Source of the DNA: Labia minor
Taxonomy: Eukaryota; Arthropoda; Insecta; Dermaptera; Spongiphoridae
Assembly: GCA_963082975.1 (NCBI GenBank)
Contig: OY720344.1
Coordinates: forward strand, 95,175,228-95,239,227
DNA length: 64,000 bases
Direction: 5' to 3'
Shown: piece after piece, positions 35,700 through 47,833 of the stretch
Layout: every line of letters begins with the position of its first letter
Numbering within the stretch: the first letter of the stretch is position 1
The notes under the pieces: generated by a model
What the model was told of the DNA's origin: nothing
Databases searched by the model: none
Seen by the model: only the letters and a program-made list of their open reading frames with translations
Made by a program: the position numbers and the translations under genes

Positions 35700-36304
35700 A
35701 CTATCTCGCCAGAGATAGTATTGCGATCATGAAAATTTTCGATGTTGAGATTTTGATGTTTTTATACGTTTTGAAGGTTCCTGAATCATTTTCACTAAGG
35801 TTGAGAAAAATGTCTGTGTGTGTGTGTGTATGTGTGTGTGTATGTATGTAGACAAGATTACGCAAAAACGGTTTGAGCTAGATTGATGAAATTTGGTACA
35901 TGGACATTATTCAAAATTCATAGTTTTCTATCAACTTTTGAGAAATGTAGCTCAACCGGAAGAGGGTCATTACCTACAACGTTTTGATATTTTTTCCTAT
36001 AAAGTGACCGTAAAAATAAAAATATATGTTTGATAATTTTTCACATGATTAATAATTGTATAAAACTGCTATATATAGAATTTCAGCTTGATTGAATTGC
36101 TGAAAGTACCAGAATTAATTTTTTAACACTGCAAATCTCACGCGCCAACACGTGCCATGGTGCCATCAATAAAAAGCCAAACATGCGCTGGTTTAATATT
36201 TATTATTTATAATTTATAATTAATTAAATTTAATTTAAATATAATATATTATGTTATTTAATCCAATTCAAATTGCGAGATAGTCGAGTGGAGACACTCC
36301 AGCT
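35700..36304 (-). mobile_element. Family A Helentron-like element, copy 4, nested in another family A copy
   Basis: A full-length minus-strand copy: hairpin actatctcgccagagatagt (35700-35719), (TG)n at 35817-35844, cacgcgccaacacgtg near 36137, and the gcgagatagtcgagtggag end. It sits inside a T run of a plus-strand member of the same family, which agrees with the T-T target preference of Helentron-type elements. Confidence 0.7.
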
Positions 36305-36432
36305 AATTTTTACGGGACTTTGTAGGTAATAGTGAAAATGACTTAGGGATCTTCAAAACGTATAAACACATCAAAATCTAGACATCGAAAATTTTCGTGA
36401 TCGCAATACTATCTCTGGCGAGATAGTAAAAA
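36305..36432 (+). mobile_element. Family A Helentron-like element, outer copy, 3' part
   Basis: Resumes the outer copy at tttttacggg. An internal deletion removes the segment up to agtgaaaatgac. It ends in the hairpin actatctctggcgagatagt and A residues. Confidence 0.7.
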
Positions 36433-37465
36433 CACAGATTTCAATTATATATTTATTTATTATTTATTTAATAAATAGGTTATAATTTTTATTATTAATA
36501 ATAACAATAAAATTTGCCGGCGTGAGAGAGGGGAGGAGATTAATTTCTATTTTCCTAAATTAGATTTAAAAAATAATTATAATTAATAATTTATGAGTGT
36601 GTGTGTGGCACCATTTCATTTATATCACTCAATAATTAATCTACTATATATAACGTTTATTCATTAATTAATTAAATATTAAATTAACTTTTTAATTAAT
36701 TAATTAAAAATCAAATTATATTATTAAATAATAGTAACTTAATGAACGTAAAGTAATGAACTACTAAGCTTGGGCATGATGGTAAACATCGTAAAGTACA
36801 CACAAATTTTTAATTTAAATGTGATGGAATCAAAATAAATAGGCTTGTAACCGGGGTAATTTGGGTGGGTTTAATTCATAGATCCAATAAAAAAATATTA
36901 ATATTGTAGTAATTTTATGGACTATTACATAAAACAATATTTCTTTATAGAATGTTAGAATGTGTTTTGTAAATGTATTAATTTAGTATATTATTTTATT
37001 TATTATTTCTTTCAATTAAATTTATTGATCGTATACCTCAAATTATTATTATTTTTAATGATATATATGTAAACGGTTAGCAAATGCGACTCTTCATTAA
37101 CTTAAGTAAGTTAAATACTTATTTTTTATTATAAATAGTATCATTTCAGAATTTTTTTATAATTGATTGGTATTTAATTAAATACTATTTTATCTTGTTT
37201 TTTTTCTATACTTTTCCAGCTATAGACAAATTATTTTTTATAATTATTATGTTCTATTTTTACTTTAATAAATATATTTTCTTGTAAACTTATATAAATA
37301 TATACTTATATATCTTTTATATCTCATATAGCTTTTAAGATTTTTGGCAATATCTAATCATATTAATTTGAATTTTATTTGAATGATTGTCTAAAGCATG
37401 ACTTTAAATAATATTTGAAAAACTTGACTGCTCATTGCTCAACCCTGTTGTATTTTATCTAAAAT
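36433..37465. other. A+T-rich region without recognisable gene
   Basis: A small GC-richer patch lies at 36514-36535. Otherwise low complexity. Confidence 0.5.
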
Positions 37466-38930
37466 ATTCTATCTACCTATCTATCTCTGTGGCTCTACGG
37501 AACTCGAAAGATCTTGGCCGCAGCAATCAATTCTCCAAGTATCCCAATTCTGAGCCACAACCTTCCAATCCCTACCCTCTTCCATCTCCCTCACGTCCCT
37601 TCCACATTATCCACCCACCGTGTCCTTGGTCTTCCAATTTGATCTCCCCACCAATATATTTTTCGCCATTCTTTCCTCTCCCATTCTAGCCACGTGCCCT
37701 GCAACCTTCTCGATTTTATAAAACTATATCTGGAGATGCATAGAGGTCATGCAGTTCCTCGTTATGCAGTCTCCTCCATCATCTTTCTTTGGCTCATAAA
37801 TGCTTTGCAGAATCCTATTTTCTAAAACACTAAATCTATTCTCGTCCCTCGAGTTCATAGACAACGCCTCACACCCATATAATACAACCGGCAAAATAAT
37901 TGTTTTATATTTCAATTTTGATCATAATTTTGACTAGATAAGCCCATTTTCTGCATGATAACAGGCGTTTCCCGATTGTAACCTTGCTTTAAACTCATCT
38001 CGAATATTATTATCTTTCGTTATTACAGAACCTAAGAATTTAAATTTTTTTACATTTTCAAATTCTTTATCTTGTATGTTAAGACTTTGTGTGTTAATAC
38101 TGTGTTATTACTCTGTTACTAAATACTTAGTCTTAGCTTTATTAATTTCCAGTCCCACCTCTTTTCCTGCTTCGATTATTTTTTCTACGCTATCTATAAT
38201 TACAATTGCCGAATCTCCTATTACATTTAAGTCGTCTGCGTAATCTAATACTTGAATTTTTTTGTCGTTTGACTTCTCCCCAATTTGTCTAATTACATAT
38301 TCCAGAACTATATTAAATAAAATTGGTGATAGTGCGTCCCCTTGTTTTAACTCAATACGAATTTCGAAAGTTTCTGATTGATTCCCGTAACTTACTCTTC
38401 CTTTACTTCTTCAACACAAATTTGAATCTTACGCACTAGTTTTTTTAAGATCAAAATTTGAAAAAGATTTTCTGGTCTATTGAGTCATATGCTTTTGTAA
38501 AGTCTACAAAAAATTGGTGAACAGAAATAATGAAATCCCGTTTTTTTCTAATATCTGGCTTAATGAAAATATCTGACCTGCATTGGTATTCTCCTAATAT
38601 TTCTTCATCATATGGTCTATGGTTTATTAATACAATATTAGAAAGAAACTTTTATGATGTCGTCAAAAGAGATATTTCCCTGTAGTTATTGCAGTTGGTT
38701 CTATTTCTCTTCTTAAAATGTGGGATAATGACTGCTTCCTGCCATTCTAATGGAATTTTTTCCTTATACCAGATCTCGAAAGAACTAATTTGCGCATACA
38801 CTCTACTAAAAGTTTTCCACCATATTTATATGAAATAATATAGATATAAATACATAATCTGACTGTGATAATTCTTTAGGGTAGGAAACAATTTTTTCAT
38901 TAACAAGTTCTTCTAAAGTTTAGAATCTAA
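37466..38930 (-). pseudogene. LINE fragment with RT core and C-terminus
   Basis: The longest LINE copy in the window. The minus strand runs from degraded RT (FTKAYDSIDQK near 38500) through GDALSPILFNIVLE (about 38330) and the RT catalytic box DYADDLNVIGDSA (about 38230). It continues through an open 63-codon stretch with VVLYGCEALSM (37915-37724) to the tail, which carries a (TAGA)n-type 3' end at 37466-37485. Several frameshifts interrupt it. Reverse transcriptase of this type copies its own RNA at a nicked target. This copy is dead. Confidence 0.85.
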
Positions 38931-39597
38931 ACGATGGAAGAAAATGAATTTATTTATTTCATTTATTAATTAGAACAATTGATTTAGTTATTATATTTAT
39001 AACAAAATTATAAAACTATCCATAATTTCTAAAACTCTTAATTAATGAAGCATATTTTTATATTAATGAAAGTAAGATAAATGAAAATAAAAAAGTTAAA
39101 AAAAGAACACATGATTTGTATTCAAATTACAAAACATCTATAATTAAATTTTAAAAGGTATTATTAATATTATGCGTAATTGAAGGGAACCTAAACTATA
39201 ACTTAATTCTTAGATTATTATCTTTTGCATTTAAGAAAGAAAAAATATTAGCACACACACACAATAGCATCAACAAATAAAAAAAAGAAAATAAAAAGAA
39301 AAATAAAGTGTTGAGTTGTTCCGTTATGGTTAAATGCTAAATTAATTTTCCCTAAAAAAATAATAAAAAAATATATGAGTTTATAATACATGGTTGCTAT
39401 GTCATCTGGAAAAATATTTTTTCATTCTCTTTCTCTATCTTTCTCCACTAGGTCATCAAACAATAGAATATTAAATATTATATGTTTTAATATTGTTTAA
39501 GATTTATTTTTTAATAAAATTAAAATATATAATTAAATAATGAATTGGGAAATGTTAATAATAATTTTTAAATATTATTTATTTGAATATATTATAG

Positions 39598-39627
<30 letters not shown>
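38931..39627. repeat. A+T-rich region ending in (TA)n
   Basis: No gene; a (TA)n tract lies at 39598-39627 directly before the LINE scrap. An (AC)n run lies near 39252-39262. Confidence 0.5.
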
Positions 39628-39629
<2 letters not shown>

Positions 39630-39717
39630 GGTACGTGGCTAGAATGGGAGAGGAAAGAATGGCGAAAAATATATTGGGGTGGCGAGACCGATTGGGAAAC
39701 TTCGGCAAGTCGCCAAG
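39628..39717 (+). repeat. LINE tail fragment fused to mariner
   Basis: Encodes the LINE C-terminal motif RMGEERMAKNIL and a decayed version of what follows. It breaks off within the motif corresponding to GRP..KLPL. The mariner sequence continues immediately in the same frame. Confidence 0.7.
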
Positions 39718-40135
39718 TTCGATCAAATGTGAAGTATTTGCTCACTGTTTTCTTCGATTGCATTATGAGTTCTTGCCTACAGATCGTACTGTTAATAAGG
39801 AATACTACAAGGAAGTTATGCAACGTTTGCATGAAGCAATACGGCTCAAATGATCGAAATTGTGGAAAAACAAATCATGGAACAGCTTACACATCATTGC
39901 TTGTTAGTGATTTTTTGGCCAAAAATAACACCGTAATCATGCCTCAACCCCCATATTCACCAGAAAGAGACCAAAGCCTTTTGCCTCAATTGATGAGATA
40001 AAGTCGGAATCGAAGAACGAGCTGATGGCCATACCGAAAAGAGCATTTCAGAAGTTTGGAAGAAGCACTGGCTTAAGTGCATTATATCTGAGGGGAATTA
40101 CTTTGAAGGGGACAAATATTGATGAATAATTCAAA
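39718..40135 (+). pseudogene. mariner transposase (Mos1-like) C-terminal half
   Basis: Pieces in different frames read TVNKEYYKEVMQRLHEAIR, TSLLVSDFLAKNNTVIMP, QPPYSPE, and near the end KCIISEGNYFEGD. These are hallmarks of Mos1-like mariner transposases. Frameshifts occur near 39855 and 39975. The last catalytic aspartate region (after YSP) is lost. The 5' half is replaced by LINE sequence. Confidence 0.8.
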
Positions 40136-42220
40136 ATTCACCTTTTCTTTTGAACAAACATAGTTTATATTAGTATTTCTGAATAAAGCAGTTCTACCAT
40201 ATATTTATTTCATTAATACAGTATATCTTTCACAAAAAACCCTTTCGAACAAAAACAGAGAACTCAAGACCAAACAGTGTTTCTAATTCTTTTTTTATGC
40301 CATGCCGGAGCATTACTAGATATTTTAAAAATTTTAAATTAAAAATTAAAAATGTTTTTTAATTGTTCATAATCATAGACTGCAGCAAGAAACTTTTTAT
40401 TTTAAAGAGATTTTCTGGTTAGGTTGCAAATTAGTAAAGCAGAATAGCAAAAATGAATAAAATAAATCTTTATTAATAAATAATATTTAATTAATTGGAA
40501 CTGAGATTTAAAACGGACATAAAATTATACAAACCATTATAATTGAATTATGTTCAATATTATTATATTATTTTTGAAAATATTAACATGAAATTATTAT
40601 GTGAATAGAAATTTTCTCTTTTCATTTTATTTACATTGCATTTTGATTGATGATATATTCTGATTTTGGAAAAAATAGCAAAATATAAATTCAACATAAA
40701 TAAAAAAATATATACTTATATATTCATTAATGTAAAGACAGAATTGTTCAATATAGTCAACTTTACAATTTATTATAAAAATTAAAGAACAATAGAAAGA
40801 CATTAGCAACATGAATCGAATAGACAACCATGACACTTTTCCTAATTAAAAAAATGAAGTTCACTTTTTATATCTTTCACATTAAACACAAAAAAAAAAA
40901 GATTTTGATATCATTAACATTATTTTTATGTTTCTTAATGAAATTAATACTTAGTAAATCAAAACAAAGCAAATTTTAATTGAAAATAAATGGAAGCAAA
41001 AAATTATAGAAACAAAATTTTGGATCAAAAGAAAATATAGGCTAATTTATTTATTTATATTTTTTAATATCGATACATACAAGAATATATATATAACCAG
41101 ATTAAATAAAACCCACACAATATAAAAAAAATATCTAAAAATAAATATCTTTAAAAATAAAAAAATAATGATAAACAAGTGAAAAAAATTCAAGCATCGG
41201 ATTGATTTTCGATATTGTTTTGTGGGATATGACATATATATAACTAAATAATATCTAAGTTATTTTAGAACATAATAAAAATAAAAATAAAAATAATTGA
41301 TGAGGGATTGCCATAATATAATAATTTTTTAATTTTAAATATACTTAGTAGCATCTATGTTAGAAAATTGTGTCATCATTCAACTTTTCAATTCTTATAT
41401 TTTCAAAAAATTTTCGAATTGAAATTAAATTAATTTAATTAAATCAAAAATACTTATTAAAAAAAATTTAAATTAAAAAATTAAATTATTTATATACACA
41501 AGTTAGATAGATAGATCTGTTTTTTCTTAGATTAAATTAAATTTATATAAAAGTGGGAGAGAAAACAATAAAAAACAATCAATTTTAAAATAGGCAATTC
41601 AAAATAATATTTGTCTTGAAAAATTAATAAAAAAAGTGAAATCCATATTTATTTTATTTAATTTAAAAATTTATTTTTTTCTCTTTTCTACATTCATTAT
41701 GAATGATCATCAAGATGAGAATATTGAAAATATTGAGTTTTCTTATCTTCAATAAAATAGGGGCTCAGATAGCATATCATATCATTTGGTGTGGTTATTG
41801 GACGAGAACCTCTGGCCGCTTTAAATCAAGGAAGTTTCATTACTGAATATTTTGACTCATACCCTACACATTTTATTTTATTTATATTATACATATAAAG
41901 TTCGAGTTGGCATCCCAAGATTTTCATGATTTGTATATTTTAAGTCAAGTCTGAATAAAATACTTTATTTCGAATATGTATATTTAATTGATTAATTAGC
42001 TAGGAGCTCAGATCCTTGGGTGATCTCGAAAACGGTGAAAATTATTTTGCCAATCAACCCAAGGTTTCTCACAACAAATGTTCATAGTTATAGATAGGGA
42101 ATATATTGTTGTATTGTTAGTATGTTCGAACAAGTTTCTACTTCTACAAGAAAATCTATTGTTCTGAATTGCACTTGCCGTCCCATTGGTACCTGTCGAG
42201 ATCTGCCGTAGTTAAGGAAG
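40136..42220. other. A+T-rich region without recognisable gene
   Basis: No coding region. More complex sequence at 41755-42220 (for example ctctggccgctttaaatc and tgcacttgccgtcccattgg) looks like the remains of an unidentified element; I cannot name it. Confidence 0.4.
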
Positions 42221-42228
42221 AAGTAGAC

Positions 42229-42423
42229 CAGAGATGTGGAATTTTTGCGGACCGGCCAATAGATATTTAAATTTTTTCAATATGGGATTTCGCGATCAGA
42301 CTTCTGACTTTTTTTTAAAAACATTTCCAATTGTGTCTCTAAAAAAAAGGTAATAGGTTTTTCGAGATGAGAATGAGAACCTTGTTTGTTGGGGCAAGTG
42401 TACCTATGAGTTTAACATCCCTG
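42229..42423. mobile_element. hAT-type MITE
   Basis: A 195-bp insertion flanked by a perfect 8-bp duplication (aagtagac at 42221-42228 and 42424-42431). The ends are cagagatgtggaattt and, complemented, cagggatgttaaactc: imperfect inverted repeats beginning CAG, as in hAT elements. No coding capacity. Confidence 0.75.
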
Positions 42424-42534
42424 AAGTAGACTTTTAACTTATATGTATTTTATTGATTTTAGGATGTTTTTAAGGTAAACCAAATTTTTACATTATGATA
42501 CTAATACACGAATAAAACTTTTCTTCGAAAAAAA

Positions 42535-43124
42535 TCTGGAGTGTCTCCACTCGACTATCTCGCAAATTTGAATTGGATTAATTAACATATATTATATTTA
42601 AATTTAATTTAATTAATTAAATTATAAATTAAAATTAATAAATAATATTTATTAAACCAGTGCGTGTTTGGCTCTTTGTTGATGGCTCCACGTCACGTGC
42701 TAGCGCGTGATTTGCAGTGTTAAAAAATTAATTCAGGTACTTTCAGCGATTCAATCAGGCTGACATTCTATATATAGCAGTTTTATACCATTTTTAATCA
42801 TGTGAAAAACAAACATATCTTTATTTTTACGGTCAGTTTAGAGGAAAAAAAATGAAAACGTGGTAGGTAATGACACACTTCCGGTTAAGCTACATTTCTC
42901 AAAAGTTGATAGAAAACTACAAATTTGGAATCATGACCGTGTACTAAATTTCTTGATTCTAGCTCATACCGTTTTTGCGTAATCTCGTCTACATACACAC
43001 ATACACACACACACATGCATACACACATTTTTCTCAACCTTAGCGAAAATGACTCAGGGACCTTCAAAACGTATAAAAACATCAAAATCTTGAAATCGAA
43101 ATACTATCTCTGGCGAGATAGTAA
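42535..43124 (+). mobile_element. Helentron/DINE-like element, family A, copy 5
   Basis: Near full length: tctggagtgtctccactcga start, sub-terminal actatctcgc, gcgtgtttggctctttg, an (AC)n tract near 42993-43012, and the terminal hairpin actatctctggcgagatagt at 43103-43122. Confidence 0.7.
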
Positions 43125-44888
43125 AAATGATTAGATCTTTAAATGTTAACCAGTTTTTCATCATTTTCTCTTAAGGATTCACTTGAGATGTCTTTAAATT
43201 ATGTATATTTATAAATTTTATTGAATTATCATTTGTTTTTATTCCATTCTTACTTTACTTAAAACTATTATCAAGAAATGACAAAAATTAATAAATATTT
43301 ATCTTTTAATTTACCTATACCATACGATTTTATTATATCTAAAAATAAATTCAATTTTTTTTTCTTTTAATATTATAATTGAATGCTTATAAGTATATAA
43401 TAAAATTCTCTTTTTGGCTTAAGTTAATTTGAACACATTGAATTTTTCTTTTGGTTTTTTCTACCATTCAGATTTGTAATATTATTTAGTCAGGTAACGA
43501 CAAGTTGCTCCAATCCGCAAACATCCCCCATACCAATTTCATTTGTCAATTTTTTTCTCCATTCTCCCGTAGCTTCCTCTCTACATCTCATTTCCTTAAT
43601 AATAATAAAAAATATCTCACTTGTTATTTATTAAATTTTTTTTAATCTGATTTTTTTTCTCTCTTCGCTCAGATTCTTTAATTTTAGCAAAATATGTGAA
43701 AAAATAAGTAAATATAAATAAAAAAAATTATATATATACAAACTCACAAGAAAAATATTCAATAAATAAATTATTTAATAAGAATGAAAAGAATTTTTGC
43801 AATTCTCTCTCAAATAATTATCTTTTTAGATAAATAGTAGGGGAACAATAATGGAAAGGCTATGTTTTATGAATGGAGAAGGTATTTTTATATAATATGT
43901 ATTGTAATTAAAAAAAGCTAATAGAATATTAAATTAAATAAAAACATTCTTATTTGAAATAAAATGTAAATATACATATAATGAAAAAAATATAACAAAT
44001 CCTGATTAGCTAAGTAAGAGAAGAATAAATGATTTAATTAAATTAAATATAGTTTAAAGCCGTTCAACTTCAAAAGAGAACTGTCAATTTAATTAATGTA
44101 ATGAATAGTTTACCAAAGGATGTTTTAGCCAGAGCGGATTGTCCATAAATTTTTAATTATTATACGTTAAAGCATACTTAATAAAATAAATAATAGTACT
44201 AATGAATTAGTATTTATTTTATTATCTAAAATTTCGATCAATAATGTCATATTAAATCCTTTTTAATTTTTTCGATCACTTCAGATTTTTTTATTTGTTT
44301 TTTTATTTTTGATTAATTAATTATTTATTAGGAATGAAATTCTAAAAATAAACACCTTTCATTTCTCTATCAAAGAGTAAAAGGTACAGCAACAGGCTGT
44401 TTGATAAGACGCTACTCTATCGATTCTCTTTACTAACTTTTTCCAAAAAAGAAATTTATCAGAAATACTTCCGATCAGACACTTTCAACTATTTTTTAAA
44501 AGGAGATTTTAAATTTGAATTGAGAATTAAATGAAATCTTTAAATATAAAATATGAATTACATACACAATACAAATGAAAACAATATAAAATAATAATAT
44601 TATAATTATTTTGCTAATATTATAAATATAATCATTTTTACTTTGGTATTAAGTTATACCGACCTGAGTTAGATAGTTCATGCTGACTTGAAATGAGTAA
44701 ATCCGAGTATATCCGAGTATTTCCGATTAAGCGTAACAGAACCGAAAGGCCCACTTAAGTTTATTGTGTAATATAAGGTAATTTTTTTTAATATTATTTT
44801 TATATATATTAGAAAAAGATCTTATTCGTCCCCTCCTCAGTCATACATCATCTTGAATACTGTTTTAAATTTACAATTTGTTATTTTA
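43125..44888. other. A+T-rich region without recognisable gene
   Basis: Low complexity. A short imperfect repeat, tccgagtat, lies at 44702-44725. Nothing else supported. Confidence 0.5.
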
Positions 44889-45126
44889 CAGGGCTTCGAA
44901 CCGTTATTTTTTTCGTTTCGGCTTTCGTTCCGGTTCAATAAAAAAAAAATATCAGTTCGGTTCCGGTTTTCGTTCCGGCAAAAATAACGGTTTTTTCGGT
45001 TTTCGGTTTTCGGTTCAGCTCCGATTAATTAATTTTAAAGACCTTTTATTTGTATTAGAAATTTAGGTCGGGGTATGCCGAGTCTGCCATAAATATATAA
45101 AAATATTTCTTGCTACCACCCTAAAT

Positions 45127-45433
45127 CAGAGGTTCTTAAACTTATGTACTCCGCGAACCCCCACTTGAAAAAAAATATTTTGACGGACCCCATCCCAACT
45201 TTAGGTAGTTTACGTAATTTTATTAGTTAATTTCTGGCTTACGATCTCATAAGAACAAGGATATTTGATGAATATTTCTAACAGTGATTGGTGAATAACG
45301 ATTTTTTTGCATATTGTAGAACACATTTTATTAGAAATTATAATATTGAAGAAAGAAAATTCAGCTTTGCGGACCCCCAGTAAAGGCTTCGCGGACCCCC
45401 AGGGGTCCGCGGACCACAGTTTAAGAACCTCTG
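45127..45433. mobile_element. hAT-type MITE nested in the hAT element
   Basis: 307 bp with inverted ends cagaggttcttaaact and agtttaagaacctctg, flanked by the perfect 8-bp duplication ccctaaat (45119-45126 and 45434-45441). Sub-terminal repeats such as gcggacccccag occur on the right side. Non-coding. Confidence 0.85.
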
Positions 45434-45675
45434 CCCTAAATCATTCTACATGAATTGATACAATATAATATAAATAATAATAATTAATTAAAGGTATAAT
45501 AATTAGAAGTATATAATATAAGATGTTAATATAATTTATTAAACGAAACAAATAAGTATGAATATTTTTTTACATCCTTCTACTTTCAAACACTCAACAA
45601 ACGAAACAAATTCGTATATTTAATGTTAAAGTATACAGGATTCTTGGATATATTTACTTACAATTATAACTATAA

Positions 45676-45930
45676 TTATAAAAGATGAAAAATTACCTCT
45701 ATAATTATTAAAATATCTTCCAATATATTTATATTTAAACTATTTCTATTGTCTCGTAAAATAAACTTTAAACCAGAGAAAGCTCTTTCAACACTAACTT
45801 GTGTTGCAGTATCTCCTAAAACCACCATTGCAATTTTGTTAAAATGAGGATATGTATTTTTATTTTCCTCCCAAAATTCTAAAATAAGTTTTTTACTGTC
45901 TAATCTTCGTACTTGGTCAAAGGTATTCAA
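45676..45930 (-). pseudogene. hAT transposase dimerisation-domain fragment
   Basis: 84 codons with VSVERAFSGLKFI...RNSLNINILEDILII, the C-terminal hAT dimerisation domain including the conserved VERAFS. The catalytic core and zinc finger are absent from the element. A relic. Confidence 0.8.
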
Positions 45931-46383
45931 TATTTGTTTAAATTTATTTAATAATTTTATTTATATTTATGAATCATTTTCTTTATATCAATACATAACC
46001 CTGTAACAAATGGAATAAATAATTTAAAAAATTAATACTATCATTAAATCAAAATATCAGTATTAAACAAACGATGAAAACATTAAATTCTGTATTGCGA
46101 CTACGAGACGCTGCCAATACAACCGAAGGGAGAGTATGACTAGGACACAAATTTTTGAAACAAAGTTTTTAGCGACACCATGCAGTGCGAGGCATAACTA
46201 ATTGAAAAAAATTCGGGCTTGGGTGTTGCCAAAACACCTCTTGTGGCAACTCTGGATTGAACACGTACTGAACTGAAATAAACCGATATTATTTTTTTCG
46301 GTTCAGCTCCGGTTTTCGTTCCGACAAAAATACCGGTTTTTTCGGTTTTCGGTTCAGTTCCGGTTCGAAGCCCTGTTATTTTA

Positions 46384-47340
46384 TGTATTTAAATTGAAAT
46401 TTTTCGTTAATAAATAATTTATTATTTTGTTTAAAGGTTTGAAATGATATTTGCTGGAAGCTAAGAAAAATTACCTTCTATCTCCTTTTAAATTTTGCAA
46501 TATATAATTTCAAAATAACTTAATAAATAGATCCAAAGATGGTCATATGTATTTATATAATATGTATGCACTATATAAGTATGTATTATTTTAGATATTT
46601 GCTTTTTGTTAAAACCCACACTCTCTCTGTTTAATATATTCATAAATATATATATTTATGAAATTTTCGAATCGTAATTAATAATGAGAGTTTTATTAAT
46701 AAAATAATGCCAAAAGTATAATCTAGGGTTTTAAATTTATTTTTTTTTTTTTGTTTTGTTCATTTTTATGATTATCATTGGAAATGAAAATGAAACAGTA
46801 ATGATTAATTATTTGAACGAGAGGATGACCAACAGGAGATGGGGGGAAGGTTGGAGGGTGGCTGATTAAATCTCTCTCTAACCATTCTATGAACTGAATG
46901 CAGTTTTCTCTCTTTCACTCATTTAATTGCATATATAAAATTGTCTACTTTTGCTTTATCGTGTATTGTCAATATCTGCCAATAATTTTGGATGACATTA
47001 CATTCTTGGTGACAAATATTCGCTTGTTCCAAATGACTATTGTGAAAAATGATTATTAGAAAATTATGTTATCTTATAAATTATTGGATTTATTGTAAAT
47101 TTGAATCTGAAAATTAATAATATATATTCTATTACACATAGCTACTATATAATGTAATGAATAAATGAAACTATCAAATCAAAACAATCACTAAATTTAT
47201 ATCATCATCTTTAAAGACATTTATAAGAATAATTATAAAAAAAATATTTTTAAATTTTAAGGACTTTTGGGATCTACGTCCATTTCAGTCTCATTTCAGT
47301 CATATTTATTTGAAATTAATTAGTAAATATTAAATCTAAT
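46384..47340. other. Mostly A+T-rich region with one complex block
   Basis: The stretch 46790-47020 is of higher complexity (ggagggtggctgattaaatc, tggatgacattacattcttgg) with no open frame. It could be regulatory. The rest is low complexity. Confidence 0.3.
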
Positions 47341-47346
47341 TGAAGT

Positions 47347-47630
47347 CACCACAGGGTGGGAGGTGGCGTAGCTTTCTCACATTCTCGTGGTCCCGGGTTC
47401 AAGTTCCAGGCCTGGCAAGGGGATTGCTCTTGCTGTGACGGAGTCAGCCCAGCCTCCGGGATCAACATTGGGAAAGCTACTTGATAGCGCCTCCGATCAA
47501 GAAAATCAAGGTAAAGGTTGATAGGACCCGTTCTACTGATCATAGGACACCCAATTGATATAACTAACTTGATAGGCGTTGTCCTTCCGTAGGACAAACA
47601 AAAGTCAGGGGTTATTTATTTATTATATAA
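47347..47630 (+). mobile_element. tRNA-derived SINE
   Basis: The head has box-A-like ggcgtagctttct and box-B-like gggttcaagttcc. A body of about 200 bp follows, and the tail is built of ttatt units (47616-47635). A truncated relative of the body occurs at 2295-2378. An 83-codon frame on the other strand is incidental. Confidence 0.65.
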
Positions 47631-47833
47631 ATCTAATTGAATTTGTTGAAGCTGGATTCCACGAGCTCAATCAATTTTTATGAATAAAGACCATAATATC
47701 ATATCCTTATATTGACTTTTTTGGAATTATTTAAATATCATGGAATAGAAATTAGAGAGAGAGAGTCTAAATAATATGAAAATTTGTGTAATGAATTTTA
47801 GAATACTTGTTTTATTTTTGGAATATATATATA

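Larger units (their letters stand above)
44889..46375 (-). mobile_element. hAT element, 1.49 kb, internally deleted
   Basis: Flanked by a perfect 8-bp duplication, ttatttta (44881-44888 and 46376-46383). The inverted ends begin cagggcttcgaaccg. Both are followed by runs of the ttcggttttcggtt type, which form sub-terminal repeats. Only the transposase C-terminus remains on the minus strand. A second hAT-type MITE is nested at 45127-45433. Confidence 0.85.
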
